The notes beneath the pieces were generated by a model. The model ran no database searches. It was not told the DNA's origin and worked only from the letters and a program-made list of their open reading frames with translations. Source: an uncultured Alphaproteobacteria bacterium (GTDB lineage Bacteria > Pseudomonadota > Alphaproteobacteria > CAAHEQ01 > UBA3637). From it: a stretch of DNA of 17,906 nucleotides. Of the stretch, positions 6,370 through 14,993 are shown piece by piece. The stretch is from assembly GCA_937888725.1 (NCBI GenBank), contig CALARE010000004.1, positions 1 through 17,906 on the forward strand. Reading direction: 5' to 3'. Made by a program: the position numbers and the translations under genes. Each line of letters begins with the position of its first letter. The stretch's first letter is position 1.

Positions 6370-8658
6370 ATGACAGGGGTAAATATCAATCAATTCAAAG
6401 ATGTGAGTGAATTATGCTCTTTTTTGCGTGAAAAGGGGCCTGTTTCGGCTGGGATGTATGTTGCGTTGTTTGAAATGGCTCTTAAATTGCATTCATTAGA
6501 CCCTCGGCATAAAGAATTTGCCAGTGAACTGATTTATCAAATGCACTATGACCGCAATTACATTGCGACACAGGAAATTGAACGGTTGCATCCTGGTAAA
6601 ATAAAGAAATATTACCCAGCTGGTCGAATTGATGGGATTGCGGACAGTATAAATAATGCTAGAAAAGGGGCGTGGGAGTTATTCGAATATGTTCAAACGA
6701 AAGATCTAAATGTTATAAAAAATATTTTAGGTAAACATAGCGGATATAAAGAAATTGATTGGCATTTTCGTGGGTTAGAAGATGAAACGTTGGCACATTT
6801 GACTGCAAAACTTGGGCGGCCAGAAATGCTAAAAGCGATGATTAAAAGGGGGATATTTGATAAAAGAAGCAAGTATGCAATTGATATTGATGTAACAGAT
6901 AAAAATGGACATACCCCTTTGCATTTGGCTGTTCTTGAGGGGCACCCAATTGTGCTTGATGTTTTGTTGAAAAATGGGGCTGATGTCAATAAAGTTGGAC
7001 CCAATGGGGGAACTGCTTTGGATGCGGTTGAACAAATTTTAACTGATGGTATTTTAGATGGGAAAAAAATAACTGCTGGGCAACGCAGGATATATCAAAC
7101 AATTCAAAAAAGATTAAAAAAAGCGGGTGCTAAACACAGTGAAATTCGCGGTAACCCATTGGCTCGGGCAGTGCGGACGGGCAATGTTAAGGCTGTTAAG
7201 GCTTATTTAAAGAAAAATCTGGTGTATTACCATGATTATCGGGCTGTTTATGAGGAGGTTTTAAGGGTCACAGAAAATGATGATGCGATGGCTCAAAAAG
7301 TGGCCCCCGCTCTTAAGCTTGTGATGGAACATGCTGTTGCAAATAATATGAAAGTCTCCATTACTGAGGGTGCTCGTATGCTTGCAGATGAAACGCTTGG
7401 TCAAAAAAATCAACACATTGTTGAGGTGATGGCTGATGCACAAATGGCTCTTTTTGAAAAAGAAGAAGCTGGTACTTTAGGTGAGGTAGATCCTCGAATT
7501 GTTGCTGAAGAAGAAAGACGTGAGAGGGAACGCCATCTTGCCTCATTATCACCAGAAGAAAGGGCACGAGAGGAAGCACTTTTAGCAACAGCACAACAAG
7601 GACTTGATGCACCGAAACCTTTGGATTTTGAGATAACCCCTGACGGAGCGCTTGTAACTGTTGATCCTAAATTACCATCAAATCCTTTAGACAAAAGTGA
7701 TACAGCAATTGCTTTTGAAGGGGATGACGGTGTTACAATTTGTGTTCAGCAAAATGTTGGTCGGGATATGACGTATCGCTCTTATATAGCGTTTAAAGGG
7801 CGTGATGGGAATGATATTGATGCATATGCACACGCAAATAGACGTTTGGATGGTTGGCAAAAAGAAAGGCGGGGTAGAGGAAAACGTGTTTCGGGTGTTT
7901 CCTTAACGCAGGAAAATATCAAGCGAATGAGAGAACGGTTGCTCCCACTTTTATCTGGTCAAGGATATCAAGAAAAAGACATTGACGTGATGCTTTATAA
8001 ATTGGTGCAAGCTAATTTGCTCTATGACCCAAATGAATGGGTATATATTGATGGGGAAAGACAAAAATTGCGTCACGTATTTTCAGGTTCGCAAGGTAAA
8101 GGAAAAGATGTTTTAACGCACCGTAGAGCATTGGCTCTATTGGCAAGTAAAAAAGAGTTAACAAGCGAACAAAAAACGGATATTGCTCGAATGATGGTGC
8201 GTGTGGAAGATGCTATTTCGATAGATGGATATGCTATTTTGAATGTTAAAAAAGGTCAAGGGCGTAATTATGATACATCTCGCCTTGCGGGGTATCAAAA
8301 AGGCAGGTCTTTAACGGAGGTAGAACAAAAAGCTGTTGATAAAAAGCTTTTTGAAGCGGTGGCACAAGGCAATATTTCAGATATTAACCATTTGCTCAGA
8401 CAAGGGGCGAATTTAAATGCTGTACGGGAAGTGGCAGAGGGTATTTTTGAAACGCCATTAGATGTGGCACCTATAGCTGTGCAACAAGGGATGAAAAATG
8501 CAGGGGCACAAACAAGTGCCGAACTTGGATATCCTTCACAACCTCAGCAAGAGGCACAACCAGTTGATGTTGCAAGTAAGGTTGCGATTGTTGGGAAAGT
8601 TGTAGATGAAAGAACAGGGGGAAAAGAGCGTTCTTCTGCTGGGCAGGGACGAGCTTAA
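6370..8658 (+). CDS. Large ankyrin-containing protein with an unnamed domain shared with its downstream neighbour
   Basis: A 762-residue protein. Residues 1-95 are a helical N-terminus without known motif. About residues 98-220 hold ANK-type repeats, the best being GHTPLHLAVLEGHPIVLDVL followed by LLKNGADVNKVG. About residues 260-375 hold further degenerate repeats. Residues 378-411 are charged and probably coiled-coil (EEERRERERHLASLSPEERA). About residues 480-700 form a domain repeated in the next gene: LYKLVQANLLYD near 542 and RVEDAISIDGYAIL near 612, then an ANK-like LLRQGANLNAV. The tail is low-complexity. There is no signal peptide. The ATG has AAGGGGG upstream, and the following gene starts 27 bp after the stop without a terminator. 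The function is not recognised; it is probably a cytoplasmic or exported protein-binding factor. Confidence 0.9.
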   Translation: MTGVNINQFKDVSELCSFLREKGPVSAGMYVALFEMALKLHSLDPRHKEFASELIYQMHYDRNYIATQEIERLHPGKIKKYYPAGRIDGIADSINNARKGAWELFEYVQTKDLNVIKNILGKHSGYKEIDWHFRGLEDETLAHLTAKLGRPEMLKAMIKRGIFDKRSKYAIDIDVTDKNGHTPLHLAVLEGHPIVLDVLLKNGADVNKVGPNGGTALDAVEQILTDGILDGKKITAGQRRIYQTIQKRLKKAGAKHSEIRGNPLARAVRTGNVKAVKAYLKKNLVYYHDYRAVYEEVLRVTENDDAMAQKVAPALKLVMEHAVANNMKVSITEGARMLADETLGQKNQHIVEVMADAQMALFEKEEAGTLGEVDPRIVAEEERRERERHLASLSPEERAREEALLATAQQGLDAPKPLDFEITPDGALVTVDPKLPSNPLDKSDTAIAFEGDDGVTICVQQNVGRDMTYRSYIAFKGRDGNDIDAYAHANRRLDGWQKERRGRGKRVSGVSLTQENIKRMRERLLPLLSGQGYQEKDIDVMLYKLVQANLLYDPNEWVYIDGERQKLRHVFSGSQGKGKDVLTHRRALALLASKKELTSEQKTDIARMMVRVEDAISIDGYAILNVKKGQGRNYDTSRLAGYQKGRSLTEVEQKAVDKKLFEAVAQGNISDINHLLRQGANLNAVREVAEGIFETPLDVAPIAVQQGMKNAGAQTSAELGYPSQPQQEAQPVDVASKVAIVGKVVDERTGGKERSSAGQGRA

Positions 8659-8685
8659 ATGTTATAAAAAATAAGGAGAGAAAAA

Positions 8686-10671
8686 ATGAGTTATGTTGAA
8701 GATGATACCATTGTTGAAGCAGGTGTTGGTATGCCAGTAGCGGAAGCTGGTTCCTCAGCACCAGAGGCAATGCCAGCGGGCGTATCTGAGATTGCCATGG
8801 GTAAGGCAGGCGTTGATTCAAGACGGATTCGCTCTTATGAGGGGGCAGAGGGGCAATCTGCTTATCAGCATGCAATCAAACGCTTGGAGCGTTTTGCCTC
8901 AGGTGGAGCTCAAAAAAATGGGACGGTTGTGTCGGGTGTTAAGCTTGATGCAAATGCACAGGCTCAAATGCGTGCTAATATTGAAGCGGTTTTGAAAAGA
9001 CAAGGGTATCAAGGAGAGGCTTTAACACAGCAATCAAATATGCTCCTTTATAAATTGGTGCAAGCAAATTTGCTCTATCATCCAAAAGAAACGGTGACAA
9101 TTGAGGGGCAAAAATCAAAAATAAATGAGGTGTTGTCAAGTGATGGGATGGATCATCGTCAAGCACTGAAACAATTAGCTGGGAGCGATTTAACGAGCTC
9201 AAGTGAGCAAGATTTAGCTAAATGGGAGCAAATGCTTTCACGGGTGGAAGATAGTATTTCAGATAAAGGGCATGCTATTTTAGAGGTCAAGCATAAATCA
9301 GGCGAAAAAAGTTTTAACACACAAAAAACAGCGGGCTATCGTTCGGTTGTCTCAGGTGGTGTGTTGACACTTGAAAAACAAGATGAGCTTGATAGGGCTT
9401 TATTTGAAGCGGTTAAAGCTTGTAATGCCAGTGAGATTAATAATCTTGTTATGCAAGGGGCGAATTTAAATGCGATTAATGAAGATGGCGATACGCCTTA
9501 TGATGTGATTGATGATATTATCAGTGATGAAGAAGTCAATGACACAGATTTAACCAAGGACCAAGTGCAAGCCTATATCGCTTTGCGTGATGGGATGCAA
9601 CGGGCAAAGGCGTTGACTGAGGATGATCAAGATGATTTGAATGAACAATTGGCTGATTTGATTAAAGAGGGCAAAGTAAATGAAGCTGGGCAATTGGTTC
9701 AAGCACATAGAGGGTTGACCTTTAACGCATATGAAGATAGAGATGACCGTACAACTTATTTGCACTATGCCTTAGATAATGACCAAGCTGAGATGGCTTC
9801 TTATATCATTGAACAAGGGGTTGATGTCAATGTGCAAGATGAAGATGGTCAAACCGCCCTTCATTATGTGATGCAAATGGATGAAGATGATGTTTCACTT
9901 GAAACACGCATGCAATTAATTGATCAGATTTTGGCAAAAGGTGGATCGATTAACATTGTGGATGAAGATGGCAAAACCATTATGGATTATGTGGATGATT
10001 TGGATCAAGAAGAACAAGAACCAATGCGTCAATTTTTGGCATCTCGAAATGGGATGACAGGTGCTGATACATTGTTTGCAGCAATTGCTAATGGTAATTT
10101 AGATGCGACAGCTACCCTTTTAAAAGCGGGGGTTGATAAAGATATTCGAGATAAAGAAGGCTTTGGTGCAATGCATTATGCGGGGATGTGTACAAAAAAT
10201 ACAGATGAAATGGTGCGTTTGCTCGCAGGGTTTGGTGTTGATTTAGAGATGGAAACGCCAGCAGATGTGACCCCATTACATGTGGCGGTTCAAACAGGGA
10301 ATTTGGAATTTGTTAATGCGTTATTAGAGGCTGATTCAGATGTTGATATCAATGCTGAAGATGATAAGGACAATACGCCATTACATATCGCATTAATGGC
10401 ACAAAATCCTCAAATGGTTCACTTGTTATTATCAAAAGGGGCTGAGGTTGATATTAAAAATGATGATGGTAAAACGGCTCTTGATTTGGCAAATGAAACA
10501 GAGAATGCGATGCTTTCGCAAATGGTGACGCATGTTGCAAATGGTGGTAAGATGGCAGATTTTACCCCAGTGGAGGCATCTCCAAATGCCGTTGGCTCTT
10601 TAAGAGAAAGTGCACAGACACCTTCTGCTGGGAATGCCCAACAAATCTTGTCAGAGCGTGATAGTTTTTAA
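8686..10671 (+). CDS. Ankyrin-repeat protein with N-terminal copy of the shared unnamed domain
   Basis: A 661-residue acidic protein. Residues 1-45 are Ala/Gly/Val-rich and low-complexity. Residues 58-275 are the domain shared with the upstream gene (LYKLVQANLLYH at 121-132, RVEDSISDKGHAIL at 186-199, then LVMQGANLNAINEDG). About residues 350-610 contain ANK repeats with unusually acidic insertions, for example DGQTALHYVMQ and VTPLHVAVQTGNLEFVNALL. The start has AAGGAGA (8673-8679) at good spacing. It is in one operon with the gene before (27 bp) and the gene after (28 bp). Part of the shared domain is nearly identical at DNA level (around 7993 and 9045), which suggests a relatively recent duplication. 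The function is unknown. Confidence 0.9.
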   Translation: MSYVEDDTIVEAGVGMPVAEAGSSAPEAMPAGVSEIAMGKAGVDSRRIRSYEGAEGQSAYQHAIKRLERFASGGAQKNGTVVSGVKLDANAQAQMRANIEAVLKRQGYQGEALTQQSNMLLYKLVQANLLYHPKETVTIEGQKSKINEVLSSDGMDHRQALKQLAGSDLTSSSEQDLAKWEQMLSRVEDSISDKGHAILEVKHKSGEKSFNTQKTAGYRSVVSGGVLTLEKQDELDRALFEAVKACNASEINNLVMQGANLNAINEDGDTPYDVIDDIISDEEVNDTDLTKDQVQAYIALRDGMQRAKALTEDDQDDLNEQLADLIKEGKVNEAGQLVQAHRGLTFNAYEDRDDRTTYLHYALDNDQAEMASYIIEQGVDVNVQDEDGQTALHYVMQMDEDDVSLETRMQLIDQILAKGGSINIVDEDGKTIMDYVDDLDQEEQEPMRQFLASRNGMTGADTLFAAIANGNLDATATLLKAGVDKDIRDKEGFGAMHYAGMCTKNTDEMVRLLAGFGVDLEMETPADVTPLHVAVQTGNLEFVNALLEADSDVDINAEDDKDNTPLHIALMAQNPQMVHLLLSKGAEVDIKNDDGKTALDLANETENAMLSQMVTHVANGGKMADFTPVEASPNAVGSLRESAQTPSAGNAQQILSERDSF

Positions 10672-10682
10672 CTGTATTTGAT

Positions 10683-10702
10683 AGGGAAAGGGTTGTAATT
10701 TG
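10683..10702 (+). promoter_or_regulatory. Ribosome binding site with TTG start codon
   Basis: GGGAAAGGG at 10684-10692 sits 7 bases before TTG at 10700-10702. An in-frame TAG at 10682-10684 excludes a longer protein, and the next in-frame ATG would cost nearly 40 residues. TTG is therefore the likely start of the metallopeptidase-like gene. Confidence 0.7.
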
Positions 10703-13222
10703 AAACAGTTATTAGAAAATTCAAAATATAATCCATTGACAAATGAAGAATGGGATCGTTTTTTTTCACTGATTGATTTATCACAAGTGCCAGAAGATGA
10801 CCGTGATAAGATTATGGCTATGTTTAAAGCCTCAGCTCAAAATAACCCTTTGGCAAGGCGTTTATTTCGGGAACAAACGGCCCCATTTTCCATTTCTCAA
10901 ACCGAAGATGATATGTATGATTTAAAAACAAGTAATGCTTCAGGGTTGGGTGGTTTGGGTCATATTACATGGCAAAAAGATTTAGGATGTGTTCCCGCGA
11001 CCGCCCTTCATGAAATGAGACATATCCAACAGTTTAAAGAAGAATTATGGGGAGAAGGTGCTACCAAAGAAATTGCTATTATCGCTAATAAATTGCAAGA
11101 GGCAGAGTGTGCCTGTATTTCCGCTGAATTTGACAGTCAAGATACATATTTTAAACGGTTGCTATTGGAAAATGAGTTTCAACTTCAAAACCAGTTAAAA
11201 GAAGGGGATTTCCCCTATGCAAAAGGGCTTAATCCACAAGAAAAAAGACAGGCAAGATTGCTCTATATTCATGAACAAGCCATGCAAAAAACCATCGGGC
11301 AATATATGGCTTTGCTTATGCAAAAAGAGGGGGCGGATACGGTGGCTTTGGCATCTTCTTATGGGCTTTGTTTAACCGCTCAAGAATTAGAGACAATCAC
11401 TTCTTGGCGACAATTTTATAATGAACAAGCACTTAAAAGAGCTAAATTTGTTGCACAACATTCTCTTTATGAAACAAATATCAGTCAAGATGAATTAAAA
11501 ATAGCAAGCTATGTTAGAAATAAAATGATAGCAAAGTATCCTGTGTTAAAGGATTTGCCCTTTTTTCAAACAGGATTTTCAAAAAAAAAGGCTCTTGAGG
11601 CAGATATCGTCTATCATGATAGATTAAGGCGGGGTGTGACTTATTTTCAAGGGACAAATGTTGTTTTAAAAGATTGTCGGATTGAAAATGGGCGTTATGT
11701 CACCCGTGTTTATTATAATGATCATGACCATACATTAGCCTATGAATGTACAGAAAATAGTAAGCAACAAAAAGAAGGTAAAGAGGTGTATTATAATATG
11801 GCTGGAAAAGCTGTTTACACCAATTTCTATGAAAAAGGGGTTTTGAAAAAAACGGTTTCTGTTTGGCAAGATGGGAAAGAACATGTCATAGATTATAGTG
11901 AAGAAAAACAGAACTCAGGTGAATTTGTTTGGTTGAGTGATGACCCTAATGGGTATAAAAAAGAGGTACTCAGAGCGGAGGGGGATATTTATTATCGGGA
12001 TATTACTTATCATGATGGTCGGCGTCGGTATGGTTATGAAGATGAAGCTTCTATGCCAATTGGTGAATGGCATTATTTAGATGGTGGTAAAGAAAGGGTT
12101 ATTCATTATCAAGGATGTTTGGTAAAAGATGAAAAAACAGGGAAAATGGTACCAAAAAGAATTAAATCACCTAAAATTACATTAAATGAAAGTGGTTATC
12201 AATTCGTTCCTAGTAATAGCAAATATTTAATGTTTTTTAAGGCATTAAAAGAAAATGAGTTGATTGGTGAAGATGTTAAACCTGAAAATGTGTATATGAG
12301 AATGAATGATAAGAACGAGGTTTCATTTGCCATCCTTTCAAAAACACAGCAAATTATGCAAAGGGGGCATTTTTTGTCAGACTATCAACAAAATAAATTA
12401 AACATTACGCCGACAGGTATTTGGTTCAGATATAATGAATATACATCAATATTATCTGAAGTTTTCTATGATGAGGATGGAAATGTGAAATCAGAATATG
12501 GTTATGAAGATACACCGCAACAAGGGAAATTAAAAAGTGTTTATTTTGTTGAAAGTGGACAAGAATTTTATAAAAGATATGCCAGTAGTGGTGTTGTGAT
12601 AGAAGCATCTGTTTATGATCTGCAAAAAATGGAATATACTAGTGACTATAAACGGCATAAAAACAAAGCTCTGCATATGCAAAAAGAGGGGGATAATTAC
12701 CGATACTATACGCATGATGGGATGTTGTACTATATCTCTTATCAAGATGGAAGTGCGATTGAGTTTTACCCTCAAAAAGGCGTAAATGATGAAGCAAAGT
12801 TGAAGAAAAAGGCTGAAATAAAACTAATTTATAATGAGAAAACAAAAAAATGGGATACACAAAAATGTGCCTATCGTAAAGATGGAACGTTGATTTTTAA
12901 AATGGTTTATGATGAAAATGGTGATGGACAATGTACTTTTTTTGATATAGATGGTAAGCGGGTTACTTCTCAAGGGCCTATTCAAGTGAAAGATTCTGCT
13001 CCGATTAAAGCAGGTGAATGGTCATATTATACCGAAAAAGGCGTTAAAAAAATCATATATCAAGATGGGCAGATTCAATCCGAACAGATGGAGGCGGTTG
13101 AAAGTCTTAACCAAACGGCTATTAAAAACACCAGAGCAAATGCCTCAAGACATTTGAGTGCTGTTTCTTCACATATTCATGAAACAGATGAGCCTTTAAA
13201 CCCATTATCAAAAACAAGATAA
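10700..13222 (+). CDS. Putative HEXXH metallopeptidase with long MORN-like repeat tail
   Basis: An 840-residue protein. Residues 95-145 hold LGCVPATALHEMRHIQQF, an HEXXH zinc motif with H104, E105 and H108, followed about 28 residues on by KLQEAECACISAEF, where E134 or E136 could be the third ligand. This layout resembles putative metallopeptidase families annotated as DUFs in alphaproteobacteria; I cannot confirm which one. About residues 310-820 are a long series of Tyr/Gly/Asp-rich beta-type units (YYNMAGKAVYTNFYEKGVLK, GEWHYLDGGKERVIHYQG, GEWSYYTEKGVKKIIYQDGQ), typical of MORN-variant (YwqK-like) repeats. There is no signal peptide. It uses a TTG start and is third in the operon, after two ANK proteins. 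The substrate is unknown. The protease call rests on the motif only. Confidence 0.85.
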   Translation: MKQLLENSKYNPLTNEEWDRFFSLIDLSQVPEDDRDKIMAMFKASAQNNPLARRLFREQTAPFSISQTEDDMYDLKTSNASGLGGLGHITWQKDLGCVPATALHEMRHIQQFKEELWGEGATKEIAIIANKLQEAECACISAEFDSQDTYFKRLLLENEFQLQNQLKEGDFPYAKGLNPQEKRQARLLYIHEQAMQKTIGQYMALLMQKEGADTVALASSYGLCLTAQELETITSWRQFYNEQALKRAKFVAQHSLYETNISQDELKIASYVRNKMIAKYPVLKDLPFFQTGFSKKKALEADIVYHDRLRRGVTYFQGTNVVLKDCRIENGRYVTRVYYNDHDHTLAYECTENSKQQKEGKEVYYNMAGKAVYTNFYEKGVLKKTVSVWQDGKEHVIDYSEEKQNSGEFVWLSDDPNGYKKEVLRAEGDIYYRDITYHDGRRRYGYEDEASMPIGEWHYLDGGKERVIHYQGCLVKDEKTGKMVPKRIKSPKITLNESGYQFVPSNSKYLMFFKALKENELIGEDVKPENVYMRMNDKNEVSFAILSKTQQIMQRGHFLSDYQQNKLNITPTGIWFRYNEYTSILSEVFYDEDGNVKSEYGYEDTPQQGKLKSVYFVESGQEFYKRYASSGVVIEASVYDLQKMEYTSDYKRHKNKALHMQKEGDNYRYYTHDGMLYYISYQDGSAIEFYPQKGVNDEAKLKKKAEIKLIYNEKTKKWDTQKCAYRKDGTLIFKMVYDENGDGQCTFFDIDGKRVTSQGPIQVKDSAPIKAGEWSYYTEKGVKKIIYQDGQIQSEQMEAVESLNQTAIKNTRANASRHLSAVSSHIHETDEPLNPLSKTR

Positions 13223-13239
13223 AAAAGGGTGGTTTTTTC

Positions 13240-13264
13240 TTTTTATATCAACAGGATATAAAAA
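13240..13264. repeat. Perfect AT-rich inverted repeat between two transcription units
   Basis: TTTTTATATC (13240-13249), a 5-base loop AACAG, and GATATAAAAA (13255-13264) form a perfect 10-bp palindromic hairpin 18 bp after the stop at 13222. The stem has only one GC pair, so it would be a weak terminator. Its position 15 bp upstream of the -35 box at 13280 also fits an operator. Confidence 0.5.
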
Positions 13265-13279
13265 AGTTAAAGATAATTG

Positions 13280-13309
13280 TTGACATTTGTTTTTGAAAAG
13301 TTGTAATCT
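13280..13309 (+). promoter_or_regulatory. Probable promoter of the two-gene ANK unit
   Basis: A perfect -35 TTGACA at 13280-13285, an 18-bp spacer, and a weak -10 TAATCT at 13304-13309, about 34 bp upstream of the likely ATG at 13343. The gap of 120 bp after the previous gene is the largest within the rightward cluster, consistent with a new promoter. Confidence 0.5.
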
Positions 13310-13342
13310 ATTTTTTTATTCTTTAAGAAAGGGATGATGAAG

Positions 13343-13954
13343 ATGGGTAACGATTTATCTGACAAAAAACAAAGGACTGATGAGCTTTTAACGGCTGTTG
13401 CTGAGGATGATTTGCGTTTGGTGCGAAAGGCACTTATCAACGGGGCTAGATTGAATGGGCATGATGATGTCACACCACTTGGTACTGCAATTGAAAAGAA
13501 AAATATGATGTTGGCACGCTTTTTGATTAATCAAGGGGCGGATGTTACAAAACCACATAAAGGTTTAAAGCCATTGATTCATGCAATTTATACCAAGGAT
13601 GAAGATTTGGTTGAGCGTTTGGCTGTCAGAGGGGCTGATGTAAATGAAACCTTTGGGATGAGAGCAAGCTGGAATCCAGCACAAATATTAATTAAGACAC
13701 CGTTAATCCTTTCGATTGAGGAGGGGGCTTATGATGTGGCTAAAGTTCTGATTCACCAAGGGGCTGATCCACTTAAATTTATTTGGCAAAATGAAAATGC
13801 TTTTATTACGGTGCAAGATTATAACCGTGGGGATAAGTGGGTGCGTTTGTTAAAATCAAATATCAAACGACCGATTACCCGTCAACATGTTGAAGCTGCA
13901 AAACAGATTATCAATCAAATACGGCAATCAAGAGAAAACGGCACTTCAAATTAA
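13343..13954 (+). CDS. Small ankyrin-repeat protein
   Basis: About 203 residues, read from the third of three close in-frame ATGs (13334, 13337, 13343). The Shine-Dalgarno AAAGGG ends at 13333, so only 13343 has normal spacing (9 bases); the reading frame itself opens at 13334. About residues 10-150 hold four ANK-type units: LLTAVAEDDLRLVRKALING, then VTPLGTAIEKKNMMLARFLI, LKPLIHAIYTKDEDLVERLA and TPLILSIEEGAYDVAKVLIH. The C-terminal 50 residues are basic and helical. There is no signal peptide. The stop TAA overlaps the ribosome site of the next gene, so the two genes are very likely co-transcribed. It is likely a protein-binding scaffold of unknown partner. Confidence 0.88.
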   Translation: MGNDLSDKKQRTDELLTAVAEDDLRLVRKALINGARLNGHDDVTPLGTAIEKKNMMLARFLINQGADVTKPHKGLKPLIHAIYTKDEDLVERLAVRGADVNETFGMRASWNPAQILIKTPLILSIEEGAYDVAKVLIHQGADPLKFIWQNENAFITVQDYNRGDKWVRLLKSNIKRPITRQHVEAAKQIINQIRQSRENGTSN

Positions 13955-13963
13955 GGTTTTAAA

Positions 13964-14917
13964 ATGAAAGATGTTCAAAAGTTAATTGATGAAAAGCAAG
14001 ATTTGAATAAAAAGCTTGCATATGGTCGCACGATTTTGCATCAAAAGGCATTGGAAGGGAATATAAATGCTGTTCGCTCCTTGGTTGAAAATGGGGCTCA
14101 TGTGACTGTGTATGATGAAGATGATTTATCCCCATTGCATATGGCGTGTCGATCTGGTTCTCTTGAAACGGTTAAATTTTTGTTAGCTAAACAGGCTCAT
14201 CATGTAATTGTGCCAAGTTGGGGTAATCAAGCAGATGCGACAACGTTTTCGCATGATACCTGTGTTGGGTTGGCGTCAGCACGAGGGGCGTTGGATGTGG
14301 TGCAATTTTTGGTGGAAAAAGGTTTTCGCTTTGATATGGCGAATGATGATGGGGATACGCCCTTGTTTTTAGCAATGCGAGGCAAATATAAAAATGTTGC
14401 TACCTATTTGATGGAAAAAGGAGCAGACATCCATCGGCAAAATGGGCGAGGGGAAACCTTGATTTCAATGGCAATTTGGTCGGGTGATATGGGGGAAGTG
14501 TCCGCTTTATTGCAAAAAGGTGTGGATATAAATCAACCAATTTTTAATGTGGATGGTATGCAATATCATACCCCATTATCTTTTGCCATTTATGCTGAAA
14601 AATTTGATGTGGCAGATTTTTTAATGGCGAAGGGTGCTGATGTGAATAAAGCTGATTTAAAGGGGAATACGCCTTTATCTGTTGCATTAGAGCGTTTTAT
14701 TTCTCCTTGCTATTATAAGCGGGGTGAATATGGTCGAATGGTTAATCGTTTGATGCAAAAGGGGGCTGATGTAACGCCCATTCGTCAGCATTATGAGGCG
14801 ATTGTTGAGGTAAGAAAGTTGTTTGAGTTAGTTGAAAATCCCCCGCGTTTGGTGTTAAAGTCAACCTTAAGTGGACCTGTGAATGTTCAAGGGTTAGCTC
14901 GAGATGCAAGGGGGTAG
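13964..14917 (+). CDS. Ankyrin-repeat protein
   Basis: A 317-residue protein of about seven ANK repeats covering roughly residues 5-270, for example LAYGRTILHQKALEGNINAV, SPLHMACRSGSLETVKFLLA, GDTPLFLAMRGKYKNVATYL, GETLISMAIWSGDMGEVSAL and GNTPLSVALERF. One unit carries an insertion (around VPSWGNQADATTFSHDTCVG). The final 45 residues are not repeats. The ATG at 13964 has AAGG at 13953-13956, overlapping the preceding stop, 9 bp after that gene. No membrane segment or catalytic motif is seen. A strong terminator begins at its last codons, so it closes the rightward cluster. Confidence 0.9.
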   Translation: MKDVQKLIDEKQDLNKKLAYGRTILHQKALEGNINAVRSLVENGAHVTVYDEDDLSPLHMACRSGSLETVKFLLAKQAHHVIVPSWGNQADATTFSHDTCVGLASARGALDVVQFLVEKGFRFDMANDDGDTPLFLAMRGKYKNVATYLMEKGADIHRQNGRGETLISMAIWSGDMGEVSALLQKGVDINQPIFNVDGMQYHTPLSFAIYAEKFDVADFLMAKGADVNKADLKGNTPLSVALERFISPCYYKRGEYGRMVNRLMQKGADVTPIRQHYEAIVEVRKLFELVENPPRLVLKSTLSGPVNVQGLARDARG

Positions 14918-14934
14918 AACTGCCCCCTTTTTTT
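14908..14934 (+). terminator. Rho-independent terminator of the rightward ANK unit
   Basis: AAGGGGG (14908-14914), an 8-base loop containing the TAG stop, then CCCCC plus TT (14923-14929) within a run of seven T (14928-14934). The 7-bp perfect stem overlaps the stop codon of the preceding gene. Confidence 0.9.
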
Positions 14935-14939
14935 ATTAC

Positions 14940-14968
14940 TTGACAAGGGGAATGATTTGCTCTTACCT
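14940..14968 (+). promoter_or_regulatory. Possible promoter of the transglutaminase-fold gene
   Basis: A perfect TTGACA at 14940-14945, directly after the terminator, with only a weak -10 candidate (TTACCT at 14963-14968, 17-bp spacer). The position suits the gene starting at 14994. Confidence 0.35.
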
Positions 14969-14993
14969 TATCAGATAACAAAGGGGTGTGTTG

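Noticed and set aside
6165..6410. 81-codon plus-strand frame across the divergent gap
   Set aside because: It covers both promoters and overlaps the start of the 762-residue gene in another frame; no ribosome site and Lys/Phe/Ile-rich noise.
7410..7694. Minus-strand frames opposite the 762-residue gene
   Set aside because: Low-complexity Ser/Ala-rich translation typical of antisense reading, with no start signal.
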